DNA of 64,000 nucleotides from Hyphomicrobiales bacterium (GCA_021775415.1 JAJFHV010000012.1:107935-171934); one strand, 5' to 3'; counted from the first letter of the stretch, positions 35,243 to 43,495 are shown. The notes: a model not told the origin generated them from the sequence alone. A program made the numbers and translations.

Positions 35243-36278
35243 TTTCTTTGTTGTTAATTTCCAACAAAATCCGAACTGAATCCGCATTGCCGTTGTCAGC
35301 TGCTCTTTTGAGCCAATTGGATGCTTTTTCAAGATTATACGGTCGTCCATATCCATAACCATAAGCAATACCGACATTGTGCTGCGATTCTGGATGGTCG
35401 TTTTCTGCTGCCTTAACATACCAATCGACTGCTACTATTGGATTTACAGTGACCCCATTTCCATCGCGATACATATTACCAATCCAATGTTCAGCTAGCG
35501 CGTATTCTTGCAATGCAGCTTTTCGGAACCAACGCATGGCATCTATGTTGCTGTGAGCAACGCCGTTTCCAGTTACATGCATATGCCCTAAATGGGTTTG
35601 AGCAACAGGGTCATTTTGATTGGCCGCCTTTAGCAACCAATTTGCAGCCATTTCAGGGTCTTTGGGGAAAATTTTGCCATTCAAGTACATTAGTCCGATT
35701 TCTACTTGTGCAAGCGGGTTTCCGTTTTTAGCGGATTTTGAATACCACTCAACTCCCAAAGTATCCCGATTGATATTCTGTTTGTTATGAAAATAGGCTT
35801 GCCCAAGAGCAAATTGAGCTAGCGGAAAACCGCTTTCAGCTGCTGATTGCACGAGGGTAATAGCTTTTTCATAGTCAGCAGTTACCCCTTTGCCATAGCT
35901 GTACATTAAGCTCAAATTCACATTCGCCAACGGATACCCAAGCCCTGCTGATTTTTCATAAAATCTTTCCGCAACAGTTAATTGTCCGTCAAAGTGGTGT
36001 GCTCGACCAAGTTGAAAGATCAATTTTGGGTCATTCGGAAAATCCTGAACAGCAGCCTTGCATGCCACGATGGCAGTTTTGGCATCTTTCGACAGATTCC
36101 AGTGATATATTCCTGATCCAATTTTATTGTGATCTGCAGGACTTTCTGCAAGATAGTCGCAATTTGTTGGGGGGCGGGAGTTGGTATTTATTTCTGTAGC
36201 GTTGCTGTAATTCAACGCTGGCATTGCGATTCCAATTGACAATAATAAAATTGATTTTGATAATTGTGATCTGTTCAT
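35229..36278 (-). CDS. Exported Sel1-repeat protein
   Basis: A 349-residue secreted protein with signal peptide (about 1-27) and about seven Sel1-like repeats from residue 85 to the end (for example ANVNLSLMYSYGKGVTADYE, AQFALGQAYFHNKQ, AQTHLGHMHVTGNGVAHSN, SQHNVGIAYGYGYGRPYN). SLR proteins mediate protein-protein contacts, often at the envelope or with host cells. It is the first gene of a two-gene unit with the PDZ/Sel1 protein. No enzymatic domain is visible. Confidence 0.85.
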   Translation of the reverse strand: MNRSQLSKSILLLSIGIAMPALNYSNATEINTNSRPPTNCDYLAESPADHNKIGSGIYHWNLSKDAKTAIVACKAAVQDFPNDPKLIFQLGRAHHFDGQLTVAERFYEKSAGLGYPLANVNLSLMYSYGKGVTADYEKAITLVQSAAESGFPLAQFALGQAYFHNKQNINRDTLGVEWYSKSAKNGNPLAQVEIGLMYLNGKIFPKDPEMAANWLLKAANQNDPVAQTHLGHMHVTGNGVAHSNIDAMRWFRKAALQEYALAEHWIGNMYRDGNGVTVNPIVAVDWYVKAAENDHPESQHNVGIAYGYGYGRPYNLEKASNWLKRAADNGNADSVRILLEINNKENGQE

Positions 36279-36381
36279 GATGTTATTGCAGTAGATAAAT
36301 TAGCGAATTTATATTTCTATACAGATCCATATCAGTCGGCATACTGTTTTGTCACATTTATCCTCTTGTCAGAAAACTCAA

Positions 36382-36409
36382 ATGTCCGCAATTGGCACAA
36401 AGCTGACAT
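36382..36409 (+). repeat. Three-hairpin repeat, copy 6 (module A only)
   Basis: Module A with arms ATGTCCGCA/AGCTGACAT around the ATTGGCACAA loop. It sits 12 bases beyond the stop of the DUF3592-like gene. Confidence 0.8.
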
Positions 36410-36420
36410 CGTTGCTGAGT

Positions 36421-36858
36421 TTACCAAAAACCCTTTGCCATGAAGACCGCTAACAATGCACCTAATCCTAAGCCGAGGAACAAAGAACCGATGAGAAATG
36501 CCCAATTCTGTTGTTTGACGCTCACAATCTGATCGGTTTTTGGAACAAAATGGACCTCTAGGATTTCGCCTTCTTGGTGAGATGACCAATTCAAGCCAAC
36601 ATCCGACAAAATTTTTGCACCGGCAAACCATTCCGATTTCCAATTCCCCTCCTCACCGATAATCTCAAGCAGAGATCTGTAAACGTAATATGCGGTTCCC
36701 TCACCATCATATCTCTGAAACTTTTGTATAGATGAAACTTGGGCAAAAGCACGGAACCCATTGAACCGCAGATAAATGACATAACTGATACAGTAACAAC
36801 CAATTCCGACAAGGAGCAGCCCAACCGCAACTAGAAATATCGCCTCATCAGTGCTCAT
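36421..36858 (-). CDS. DUF3592-like membrane protein
   Basis: A 145-residue protein with one membrane helix at each end (about 8-30, FLVAVGLLLVGIGCYCISYVI; about 118-142, FLIGSLFLGLGLGALLAVFM) and a soluble middle with FRAFAQVSSIQKFQ, YYVYRSLLEI and GEILEVHFVPKTDQI. This two-helix layout with a beta-rich centre is that of DUF3592 proteins, whose function is unknown. It stands alone between repeat copies 6 and 7. Confidence 0.65.
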   Translation of the reverse strand: MSTDEAIFLVAVGLLLVGIGCYCISYVIYLRFNGFRAFAQVSSIQKFQRYDGEGTAYYVYRSLLEIIGEEGNWKSEWFAGAKILSDVGLNWSSHQEGEILEVHFVPKTDQIVSVKQQNWAFLIGSLFLGLGLGALLAVFMAKGFW

Positions 36859-36883
36859 ACCAGCAAACTTACCCGAAATAACT

Positions 36884-36912
36884 TCTATCCGCTATTGGCA
36901 CCAAAGCAGACC
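36884..36912 (+). repeat. Three-hairpin repeat, copy 7 (degenerate module A)
   Basis: The loop ATTGGCAC(C)AA is kept with one inserted base, while the arms have decayed (TATCCGCT/AGCAGACC). It lies between two minus-strand genes. Confidence 0.65.
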
Positions 36913-36938
36913 CTTAGATCGTTTTTGCTACACCCGTA

Positions 36939-37649
36939 TTATCCACGTTCAAAGCAAGCTAGCAGTTGCTCGGTCCCATCCTTGATCTCTCTCCAACGAG
37001 GCATCTCTTGGCTTGGTATCGCGAACACAACGCGTTCATACTTGTCAGATGTCAAATAAGAGAAACATATTTCGATTCCGGCAGGATCAGCATTCCTCTC
37101 GCACACAACGATGGAATTTATTTCTCCGTTATCCATGTCCAAATAGATGTCAAACGAACGACCTAGTGTATCCCCTTCCAGCCTGTGCAAGCCAGTTTCC
37201 TCAGGGATGAGTTGGGTGATTTTGCCAGGCTGTTCAACAAATTGCTTTATTAGCTCACTCATTGGTTGGAGGTTTTTCCCACTATGTGCAATTCCATCAA
37301 TTGTAATACTTCCCTGACTTTTAAAGTCCTCAATAAATGCCTTGAAGGATTGGTCATCGCGTTTTGTTTTTTGAACTGGGAGTAAGGTCTTGGGGTCAAA
37401 GCTCAGTCTTAACTGCTGCCTAACTTTGATAAAATCACCCTCGCCATGCAGTCCAAAATAATCTTCGGGAATATGTAGTGTAAGCGGTTCGTCAAATCCG
37501 TTAGCGATTTTAGTTTCAACCATAGAGTTGCCAATGTTTGTGAAATCACAATTGGCCAAATCAAAAGAAGGCTCTGCAGATGACTGCTTGCCCCAGAAGA
37601 CTGATAAAAGAAGGATAACCCAAAATCGAAATGCGGCACGGTAGTTCAT
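36939..37649 (-). CDS. Uncharacterised secreted protein
   Basis: A 236-residue protein with signal peptide (about 1-25, FWVILLLSVFWGKQSSA). No known domain is recognised. The mature part is mixed alpha/beta and has cysteines near its start (ANCDFTN), in VVCERNAD, in IEICFSY and at the end (LLACFERG), so one or two disulfides are possible. The open frame extends to 37880, but the ATG at 37649 opens directly on the signal peptide and is preferred. It is flanked by repeat copies 7 and 8. Confidence 0.6.
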   Translation of the reverse strand: MNYRAAFRFWVILLLSVFWGKQSSAEPSFDLANCDFTNIGNSMVETKIANGFDEPLTLHIPEDYFGLHGEGDFIKVRQQLRLSFDPKTLLPVQKTKRDDQSFKAFIEDFKSQGSITIDGIAHSGKNLQPMSELIKQFVEQPGKITQLIPEETGLHRLEGDTLGRSFDIYLDMDNGEINSIVVCERNADPAGIEICFSYLTSDKYERVVFAIPSQEMPRWREIKDGTEQLLACFERG

Positions 37650-37682
37650 GTTTAAATCTAGCAGCGGAAAAAAGTAGTTACA

Positions 37683-37755
37683 ATGTCCGTTATTGGCACA
37701 AAACAGACGTTGAGAAGCTGAGTCAGAACTTCCGCTTTCAGGAGTAAAGCGGAAG
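37683..37755 (+). repeat. Three-hairpin repeat, copy 8 (modules A and B)
   Basis: Module A (ATGTCCGTT...AACAGACGT) and module B (CTTCCGCTTTCAGGAGTAAAGCGGAAG) are present. Module C is reduced to a possible right arm (TTGCGGACAT near 37,790). Confidence 0.8.
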
Positions 37756-37901
37756 CATTGGAATGCACACGTTGCACTCGGTCGGAAGTTGCGGACATAC
37801 AAACAATCGCAATATTTAAACTTTAGTCCAGCTTTAATAATATCAGACACCACGTTAACAGAACCGAAGCAGCGACCCAAAGCACGATTGGGTAACTGCG
37901 A

Positions 37902-37939
37902 GCGGCTGCCCCCTCCCCAGCCTATTAGGGGTCAGCCGC
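37902..37939. repeat. GCGGCTG/CAGCCGC hairpin H1
   Basis: A strong hairpin with arms GCGGCTGCCCCCT.. and ..GGGGTCAGCCGC, upstream of the response-regulator gene. A similar sequence in reverse orientation (H2) lies just after that gene, so the pair brackets it. Confidence 0.7.
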
Positions 37940-38054
37940 ACCCTCCAAATGCGCTTGTATGTGAGCAGGGCAAACCCAGCTTTGTCGTCGATAGTCTAAT
38001 TGTTTATTGCGACGTTGGTGACTAACAAACTGCAACGCTATCAGGGGATAATCC

Positions 38055-38771
38055 ATGTACAAACATACAAAGGCACCGGTCATCGTTATTGCCGATGACC
38101 ATCCACTTTTCCAAGATGCGCTGATGAATGCAATTCAAAGTGCGCTGCCGGATTGCTCGATCCCAATCACTAGCGATTTGATAGAGACACGTAATTTGCT
38201 GCGTAAATTGGACGAAATCGATCTATTGTTGCTTGATCTTTCCATGCCCGGCTCCGACGGATTGTTAGGTCTTATCTCACTAAGAGCTGAATTTCGGGAA
38301 ACCCCTATTATTGTAGTTTCGGCGACTGACGATGAGGTGACAATAAATAGATGTATTCAACTTGGCGCGAGCGGCTTCATTCCGAAGTCTTCCAGCCCAG
38401 AGTACATTAAAATCTGTATCAAAACTGTTCTTGAGGGTGGGAATTGCATACCGCCAACAGCAGAGTTTGGGTTCACAGATGATGATGACGCTTCCGAATT
38501 AATTCGAAAGATACAGTCTCTTACTCCTCGCCAAGCCCTGACGCTCTGTATGATCGCGGAAGGAATGCTGAACCGGGAGATTGCCGACGATCTTGGTATT
38601 CGCGAGGCTACTGTAAAGGCACATGTTTCAGTGGTGCTATCAACGTTTGGTGTTACAAGCCGAACCCGCGTTGTCATTGCAATCGCAGAACTGATACGTA
38701 GCTTGAGCGGTTTCGAACCAATCAATTTCATGCCAAATGAGAACGAGGCTGCAGCCGGAATTTCGATGTAG
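38055..38771 (+). CDS. Orphan LuxR/NarL-type response regulator
   Basis: A 238-residue response regulator. The receiver domain (about 9-130) has the acidic pair in VIADDHPLF, the phospho-acceptor aspartate in LLLLDLSMPGSDG, and the lysine in GFIPKSSSP. The C-terminal LuxR HTH (about 155-215) shows LTPRQALTLCMIAEGMLNREIADDLGIREATVKAHVSV, typical of NarL proteins (given in part). No sensor kinase adjoins it. Its own gene is bracketed by the inverted hairpins H1 and H2. The ATG at 38055 follows GGGGATAATCC, a modest site. Confidence 0.88.
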   Translation: MYKHTKAPVIVIADDHPLFQDALMNAIQSALPDCSIPITSDLIETRNLLRKLDEIDLLLLDLSMPGSDGLLGLISLRAEFRETPIIVVSATDDEVTINRCIQLGASGFIPKSSSPEYIKICIKTVLEGGNCIPPTAEFGFTDDDDASELIRKIQSLTPRQALTLCMIAEGMLNREIADDLGIREATVKAHVSVVLSTFGVTSRTRVVIAIAELIRSLSGFEPINFMPNENEAAAGISM

Positions 38772-38800
38772 CCACAATCTCTTCGCAGATGAAAAAATGC

Positions 38801-38841
38801 TGCTGACCCTTGAATATTTTCGTAGGGGAGGAGTCAGCCGC
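38801..38841. repeat. GCGGCTG/CAGCCGC hairpin H2
   Basis: A hairpin with arms GCTGACCC.. and ..GGAGTCAGC followed by CGC. Reverse-complemented it aligns with H1 over most of its length. It is 30 bases after the response-regulator stop and could end that transcript, though no T-run follows. The rest of the gap to 39,207 holds only a decayed module A. Confidence 0.65.
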
Positions 38842-39006
38842 TAGTTATTAGTGGATGGGGAAAGTTTAATCTCATTTACCACTGTAATTAGCCTAAGACG
38901 GCTCACTCAACAGTCCAACCCGACCTTGGTATTATAGGCTGTGTATTAGTTGAGACAATTCACCGCCGAACTTGGTTTCTAGAGCCCTCAACTGGATATG
39001 TAATAT

Positions 39007-39035
39007 AACTTCTGCAGTTGGCACATTGGGGACAT
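39007..39035 (+). repeat. Three-hairpin repeat, copy 9 (decayed module A)
   Basis: Only the core CTGCAGTTGGCACATTGGGGACAT resembles module A; the left arm is largely lost. Confidence 0.45.
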
Positions 39036-39206
39036 GTTGTCTTATCCAGGGCGGTTGCGATTATATCAGCGTGGATGAAACCGTGTTGTTGGGTTTACTC
39101 AGAGTTATACGGCATTTCGAGTTCGATCTGCCCGGCTGTCAGTTTAGTAATATGGATGTGGAAATGGCCATTTGGTATTCTTACCGCTAAGCATTATAAT
39201 TGCGGC

Positions 39207-39422
39207 ATGACGAATGCAAAAACCATACACTCCTTTTTGACAGGGCAAGCACCTAATGCCTTCTGCGATGGCTGCATAGCGGAACAGTTAAACTTCCATA
39301 GCCGCCAATATTCCGTTCGAGCCACTGAAGCTTTCGGTCTCACATCTGATTTCAGCCACGAAATCGCTAAATGCTCAAACTGCGGCGATGAAAAGAAGGT
39401 AATCCAGGCCACGCGGACTTGA
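39207..39422 (+). CDS. Small zinc-ribbon-like protein
   Basis: A 71-residue protein with two CxxC knuckles, FCDGCIAEQ near residue 19 and KCSNCGDEKKVI near residue 57, spaced as in a zinc ribbon. Between them lies a helical, DNA-binding-like stretch (RQYSVRATEAFGLTSDFS). I associate similar short proteins with alphaproteobacteria. It has no signal peptide, so it acts in the cytoplasm. The ATG at 39207 is the start matching this size; the upstream frame is unrelated. Confidence 0.7.
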   Translation: MTNAKTIHSFLTGQAPNAFCDGCIAEQLNFHSRQYSVRATEAFGLTSDFSHEIAKCSNCGDEKKVIQATRT

Positions 39423-39510
39423 CGGACGGAAACGACCCGCAAGCTTCACCCAACCCAATTGAGAATGCGTTGATTTGGCTTGAATGAAGCTTATGGAGTT
39501 GTAAATAAAA

Positions 39511-39551
39511 GCGGCTGGAAGGTGAACAGTTATCTCGCCCCTTCCAGCCGC
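39511..39551. repeat. GCGGCTGG/CCAGCCGC hairpin H3
   Basis: A perfect 12-bp stem (GCGGCTGGAAGG/CCTTCCAGCCGC) with a 17-base loop. On the minus strand it is followed by TTTTATTT, the form of a terminator, but no minus-strand gene ends here. A second hairpin (GATGATAGCC/GGCTACCATC, 39553-39592) follows immediately. The gap 39,423-39,907 otherwise contains only repeat copy 10. Confidence 0.7.
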
Positions 39552-39721
39552 CAGATGATAGCCGTTGGGCTGGGGGGCTGAATGGCTACCATCGCATACG
39601 ACTTACCATAATTGACCTGATTCAGAAACGGTCAGATCACTATCATGAAGCAGAACGCATTCGGGATAGATTAACTACGTCACTTGGTGCGTTTGCGACA
39701 TAAGTCCGTAAAGACCGCTCT

Positions 39722-39840
39722 ATGTCCGCTATTGGCACAAAGTAGACATTGAGACCTGTGATGAGTAGGTCCGCTTTCGGAGGTAAAGCAGACATCGCAG
39801 GTCAATCAGCCGACTTCTGCTTTTAACCCAAAGCGGACAT
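39722..39840 (+). repeat. Three-hairpin repeat, copy 10 (complete, A-B-C)
   Basis: A complete 119-base copy. Module B has the right arm AAAGCAGACAT instead of AAAGCGGACAT, and module C has TTCTGCTTTTAACCCAAAGCGGACAT, so its left arm is partly decayed. Confidence 0.92.
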
Positions 39841-39907
39841 TCACGCTGATTGCTGATAGAAGTTATGATGGATGTTTCTAGGCTTCTTCAATTCACTGAG
39901 TCATCTC

Positions 39908-40936
39908 ATGAAAACGCTGACTACATTTTCCTTGATGATTGCCCTTTCATACGCGTGGATAGGCTTGGTGGCTGCTACTGACCACAATCTCTCAAATCAG
40001 CCAAACTGGTTGTTGGTTTCCGATAGTGAAGAGCTTGACCGAACCTGGTCACAGGCATTGGTGTTCCTGCCGGAAACGATTGGTGGCAAATCGAACATTG
40101 GCCCAATAAAAGGCGTCCATCTCCCTGAAACCATCAGTGCGGCCCAGGATGGGGATACTTTACCGACAGTTCTCTATCTCCATTCCTGCGAAGGACTTGG
40201 CCATCATCGTGAAGATTTGCGGCGATTGGCTAAGCTGGGATTTGTGGTCATTGCGCCAAATTCCTTTGCCCGCGACTATCGACCCTTAGGGTGTAATGAG
40301 GAGCGTGAGAAATTCATCGCAAATTTTGATCTCACAGTAGCTTTCCAAAAAGCTGAGCTCGACTATGCAGTTCTGCGGTTGGGCGAATATTCATGGATCG
40401 ACCGGAAGAATTTGTTTTTGATTGGAAGTGGTGTTGGCGGGATGATTGCAGCCCACTATCAGGGTGCAGATTTTGCAGGACATGTGATTGAAGGATGGGG
40501 ATGTCGTGGACCCAATCCCTTGTTTGATGGTATTCGGGCACCAGAAAACGTGCGCATATTTTCTGCCGTTTCCAAAAATGATCCCTGGTATCAAAAAAAC
40601 CCAGGTTTTAGTGTCGATTGTGAAAGCTTTATCAAAACGCGAGAAGGCAGCGTTGCTGTCGTCTTGGAAAGACCGGCTCACTATGTAAGCTGGTATCCGA
40701 AATCTCGAGCCGCGCTTATTCGATTTCTAACACGAGACATGGATGTGGATTCCGAGGCGCTTACAGCCGATGTGCCTACAGTTGTTAAAAGTTCAGATTC
40801 CGGGATCAAATTGCGCGAACAATGGTCGGATGAAACGGTTTATTCAGCGGCTAAGGCACATTGTTTGAAACATGGAAAGAAGAGCTATTTGCTCTCAGCC
40901 CCCCGTGACGGGGTTTATTCTTTCATCTGTGAATAG
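39908..40936 (+). CDS. Exported dienelactone-hydrolase-like alpha/beta protein, nucleophile altered
   Basis: A 342-residue secreted protein with signal peptide (about 1-24). The fold is recognised from LPTVLYLHSCEGLGHHREDLRRLAKLGFVVIAPNSFARDYRP (in parts), the conserved opening of dienelactone-hydrolase-like proteins, where LHSCEG resembles an oxyanion loop. The usual GxSxGG elbow reads IGSGVGG, with glycine at the nucleophile position. A histidine remains in RPAHYVSW. Unless another residue serves as nucleophile, the protein may be non-catalytic. The gene before the stop is 20 bases from the next secreted-protein gene. Confidence 0.7.
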   Translation: MKTLTTFSLMIALSYAWIGLVAATDHNLSNQPNWLLVSDSEELDRTWSQALVFLPETIGGKSNIGPIKGVHLPETISAAQDGDTLPTVLYLHSCEGLGHHREDLRRLAKLGFVVIAPNSFARDYRPLGCNEEREKFIANFDLTVAFQKAELDYAVLRLGEYSWIDRKNLFLIGSGVGGMIAAHYQGADFAGHVIEGWGCRGPNPLFDGIRAPENVRIFSAVSKNDPWYQKNPGFSVDCESFIKTREGSVAVVLERPAHYVSWYPKSRAALIRFLTRDMDVDSEALTADVPTVVKSSDSGIKLREQWSDETVYSAAKAHCLKHGKKSYLLSAPRDGVYSFICE

Positions 40937-40956
40937 GGGAAAGCCTACATACCCTC

Positions 40957-41385
40957 ATGACCAAAAACATTACGCACACACTGTTAGCTATCATCGGAAT
41001 GTCTTTTGTAATTCCGCATAGCGCACATGCCGTGAATTACCAGAATTGTGCAGAACAAACTCGGCCCCTGCAAGACGTGTCCGGTCGTTGGATTGCAGCA
41101 GTCGGTCCAATTGATCTCAAGTCAAATGGTGATCTGATTACCGGTATCTACAACAAGGGTGATTGGGCGCTAACCCTACAGTACTCCAGCGACCGCAGAA
41201 GCATGTTTGGTCGCTGGGATCACTTAAATGGATTGTCAGGACCTGTCATATTCTTCCTCGATGCGAATCTGTGTATTCGCCATGCCAAATGGGGAGGAAC
41301 AGGCAACGCTTCATGCACACCTGCTAGCTACTCAGCATGTGTTCATAACTGGGCAATTCATGGTCGTGCGCTCAGCAGCGATTAA
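40957..41385 (+). CDS. Uncharacterised secreted protein
   Basis: A 142-residue protein with signal peptide (about 1-26, LLAIIGMSFVIPHSAHA). Four cysteines occur in the mature part (QNCAEQ, NLCIRH, ASCTPA and SACVHN). The body is glycine- and tryptophan-rich (SGRWIAAVGPIDLKSNGDLITG, in part; MFGRWDHLNG), suggesting a small beta barrel or calycin-like fold. No family is recognised. It follows the alpha/beta protein by 20 bases and is probably co-transcribed. Confidence 0.6.
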   Translation: MTKNITHTLLAIIGMSFVIPHSAHAVNYQNCAEQTRPLQDVSGRWIAAVGPIDLKSNGDLITGIYNKGDWALTLQYSSDRRSMFGRWDHLNGLSGPVIFFLDANLCIRHAKWGGTGNASCTPASYSACVHNWAIHGRALSSD

Positions 41386-41418
41386 ATTCAGTTCTCGTTC
41401 TGTTACGGTTTGAAACTG

Positions 41419-41492
41419 ATGTCCCCTTTTTGGGGGAAAGCGGACATTGCAAACTAGCAACGCGACTTCCGCTTATGACCCAAAGCGGACAT
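41419..41492 (+). repeat. Three-hairpin repeat, copy 11 (modules B and C)
   Basis: Module B has lost part of its left arm (ATGTCCCCTTTTTGGGGGAAAGCGGACAT), and module C is nearly intact (TTCCGCTTATGACCCAAAGCGGACAT). It lies in the 319-base gap upstream of the phosphate-transporter gene. Confidence 0.85.
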
Positions 41493-41552
41493 TGTGTGAG
41501 CCTTGACGCGAGATGAAGTTGGATATCTGCTCCGCCTTCATTTGCTGGCAAC

Positions 41553-41566
41553 TGGACCTAGGTCCA
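41553..41566. promoter_or_regulatory. 14-bp perfect palindrome upstream of phosphate transporter
   Basis: TGGACCTAGGTCCA is a perfect palindrome 138 bases before the pit start. It recurs with two changes (TGGACCTTGGTCCG) in the matching position of the deleted pit copy at 53,314, and the sequence after it (ATTGCCCGTTCGTCGATG) is conserved as well. Conservation in an otherwise decayed copy suggests a regulator-binding site. Confidence 0.5.
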
Positions 41567-41703
41567 ATAATTTATCCGACCTTCGTATCTGAAATTCATT
41601 GCCCGTTCGTCGATGGCCAAATCCTATCTGAGTGATCAGAATAGATCATGACAGTGGCTAAAGCCGTAATTTTGCGGACACCTGCCAATTGGGGAGGACT
41701 TTC

Positions 41704-43194
41704 ATGTCGATGTTGACTGTAGCCCAAAATGAGAACCTCAGAATTCCATTTATACTTGGTGAAGCCGGGGCGCTGTCGAAATCTGGTGCCATTATCTTTG
41801 CTTCTCTCTTTTTAACCATTGCCGGGTTGTTTGCCGTTTTATTCGTCGATGATGGCGGTATGGCACTGATTGTGACCTTTGCAGCTGTTGCCGGTGGCTA
41901 TATGGCATTGAACATTGGTGCAAACGATGTGGCCAACAATGTCGGACCAGCGGTTGGATCTGGTGCGCTAACGCTTTGGGGCGCCATCGGCATCGCGATA
42001 GTTTTTGAATCGGCCGGAGCAATGCTGGCAGGTGGCGACGTTGTTTCAACCATCTCAAAGGGCATAGTCGACGCATCCGCGATTTCTGACAGCAGGATTT
42101 TTATCTTCGCAATGGTTTCCGCACTGTTGGCTGGCGCCGTATGGCTTAACTTGGCGACTTGGATCGGGGCGCCCGTTTCGACAACTCATTCGATTGTTGG
42201 TGGTGTTTTAGGCGGTGCCATTGCTGCTGCAGGAATCGGGGTTGTGGATTGGGGTGTCATGTCAAAGATCGCGGCAAGCTGGTTCATATCACCGATACTC
42301 GGCGGCGTGATTGCGGCGGCGTTTTTGGCATTGATCGATGCATCTGTTTTTTCCAAACGTGACATGATCGCTGCAAGTCGTACGTGGGTCCCAGTTCTGC
42401 TGGGAGTCATGGCGTCAGCATTTTCGATGTACTTGATCATGAAAGGCTTCAAAAAAATATGGAAGCCAGATTTTCTGATTGTCTGTGGCCTTGGTCTGGG
42501 TGCGTTTGCTCTTGCTGCATCATCGTTGCGCCCGCTTATAACACGGGCTTCATCGCGGATGGAAAACCACCGTCGAGGAGTGAACAGACTTTTCACCATA
42601 CCGCTGATATTCTCCGCAGCTCTGCTGTCATTTGCGCATGGTGCCAATGATGTTGCCAATGCAATTGGCCCACTTTCAGCAATCGTTAGCGTCGCAAGCA
42701 CCGAGGGCGTCACGGCCAAGGTGGGTATTCCCTATTGGGTTATGATGATTGGGGCGGGTGGTATCGCAATCGGATTAGCACTGTTTGGAGCCAAACTGAT
42801 ACGAACAGTTGGAAAGCAACTAACAACACTCGATCAGACCCGCGCTTTTTGCATTTGCCTATCGGCTGCAATTACGGTGATTTGCGCTTCAGCATTGGGC
42901 CTTCCAGTCAGTTCAACCCATATCGCGATTGGTTCGATTTTCGGGATTGGATTTTACCGGGAGTTCAAGTGTAATTCAAAGACCAGAAGTGGTAATGATT
43001 TTTCCAATCATATCAGACGAATTTTCCGCATCCAGCCAAGGCTTATGGTGCCGCAAATCAACCGCAAGCCCAGAAAATTGGTCAGGCGCAAGGAGCTGCT
43101 GACGATCGCTGCTGCGTGGTTCATTACGGTACCGAGTGCTGCGCTAATCGCCGCTATCTTGTTTACAGGAATAACGGCGATAGCCGGGAACTGA
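41704..43194 (+). CDS. pit: Inorganic phosphate transporter, PiT/PHO4 family
   Basis: A 496-residue inner-membrane transporter with about ten to twelve helices. The two inverted PHO4 halves each carry the signature: ALNIGANDVANNVGPAVG near residue 75 and FAHGANDVANAIGPLSA near residue 312, with APVSTTHSIVGG and LPVSSTHIAIG following. It imports phosphate by proton or cation symport. GGGGAGGA precedes the ATG at 41704; a TTG five codons earlier is inside that site. It opens a phosphate/polyphosphate group of genes. Its stop codon lies in the left arm of a strong hairpin. Confidence 0.93.
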   Translation: MSMLTVAQNENLRIPFILGEAGALSKSGAIIFASLFLTIAGLFAVLFVDDGGMALIVTFAAVAGGYMALNIGANDVANNVGPAVGSGALTLWGAIGIAIVFESAGAMLAGGDVVSTISKGIVDASAISDSRIFIFAMVSALLAGAVWLNLATWIGAPVSTTHSIVGGVLGGAIAAAGIGVVDWGVMSKIAASWFISPILGGVIAAAFLALIDASVFSKRDMIAASRTWVPVLLGVMASAFSMYLIMKGFKKIWKPDFLIVCGLGLGAFALAASSLRPLITRASSRMENHRRGVNRLFTIPLIFSAALLSFAHGANDVANAIGPLSAIVSVASTEGVTAKVGIPYWVMMIGAGGIAIGLALFGAKLIRTVGKQLTTLDQTRAFCICLSAAITVICASALGLPVSSTHIAIGSIFGIGFYREFKCNSKTRSGNDFSNHIRRIFRIQPRLMVPQINRKPRKLVRRKELLTIAAAWFITVPSAALIAAILFTGITAIAGN

Positions 43195-43229
43195 CGTGTC
43201 TGGGGCACACATCCCCTTCAGTTCCCGGC
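43183..43229. other. Hairpin spanning the pit stop codon
   Basis: Arms GCCGGGAACTGA/TCAGTTCCCGGC form a 12-bp stem, with an inner GGGG/CCCC pair in the loop. The stop codon of pit is in the left arm. There is no T-run, so it is a structured transcript end rather than a standard terminator. The same structure is retained in the deleted copy near 53.5 kb. Confidence 0.75.
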
Positions 43230-43477
43230 GCCACCAGGCTGCTTGCGTTTGAAGGTTAAAGTTTGTTGCGGTCCCGCAAGAACATTATTCCAAAACCTTG
43301 CATCTCATTTTCCGGCGCCTGGATACCTTTGTTTTTCTCGGAAGGCAGTCAAAGTTTCCTATTTGGAATTGGCGTGGAAACGGCTTTTCAACACATATGG
43401 GACCTTCGAACAATTCTTTCCCAGCCTAAGGTCTGAAACCTTATTAGACCCCAGACCGTATTGGCATTTTTTCTTAT

Positions 43478-43495
43478 GTGACAGTTTTGTGACGA
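43478..43495 (-). promoter_or_regulatory. Pho-box-like site upstream of polyphosphate genes
   Basis: GTGACAG-TTTT-GTGACGA matches the reverse-orientation PhoB consensus ATGACAG-nnnn-ATGACAG in 11 of 14 positions with the correct 11-base period. It ends 42 bases before the DUF4956 start. It suggests induction or repression of the polyphosphate genes by phosphate status. The remainder of the 343-base gap shows no gene. Confidence 0.5.

Noticed and set aside
36332..36643. Minus-strand frame overlapping the DUF3592-like gene
   Set aside because: Out-of-frame shadow that runs through repeat copy 6.
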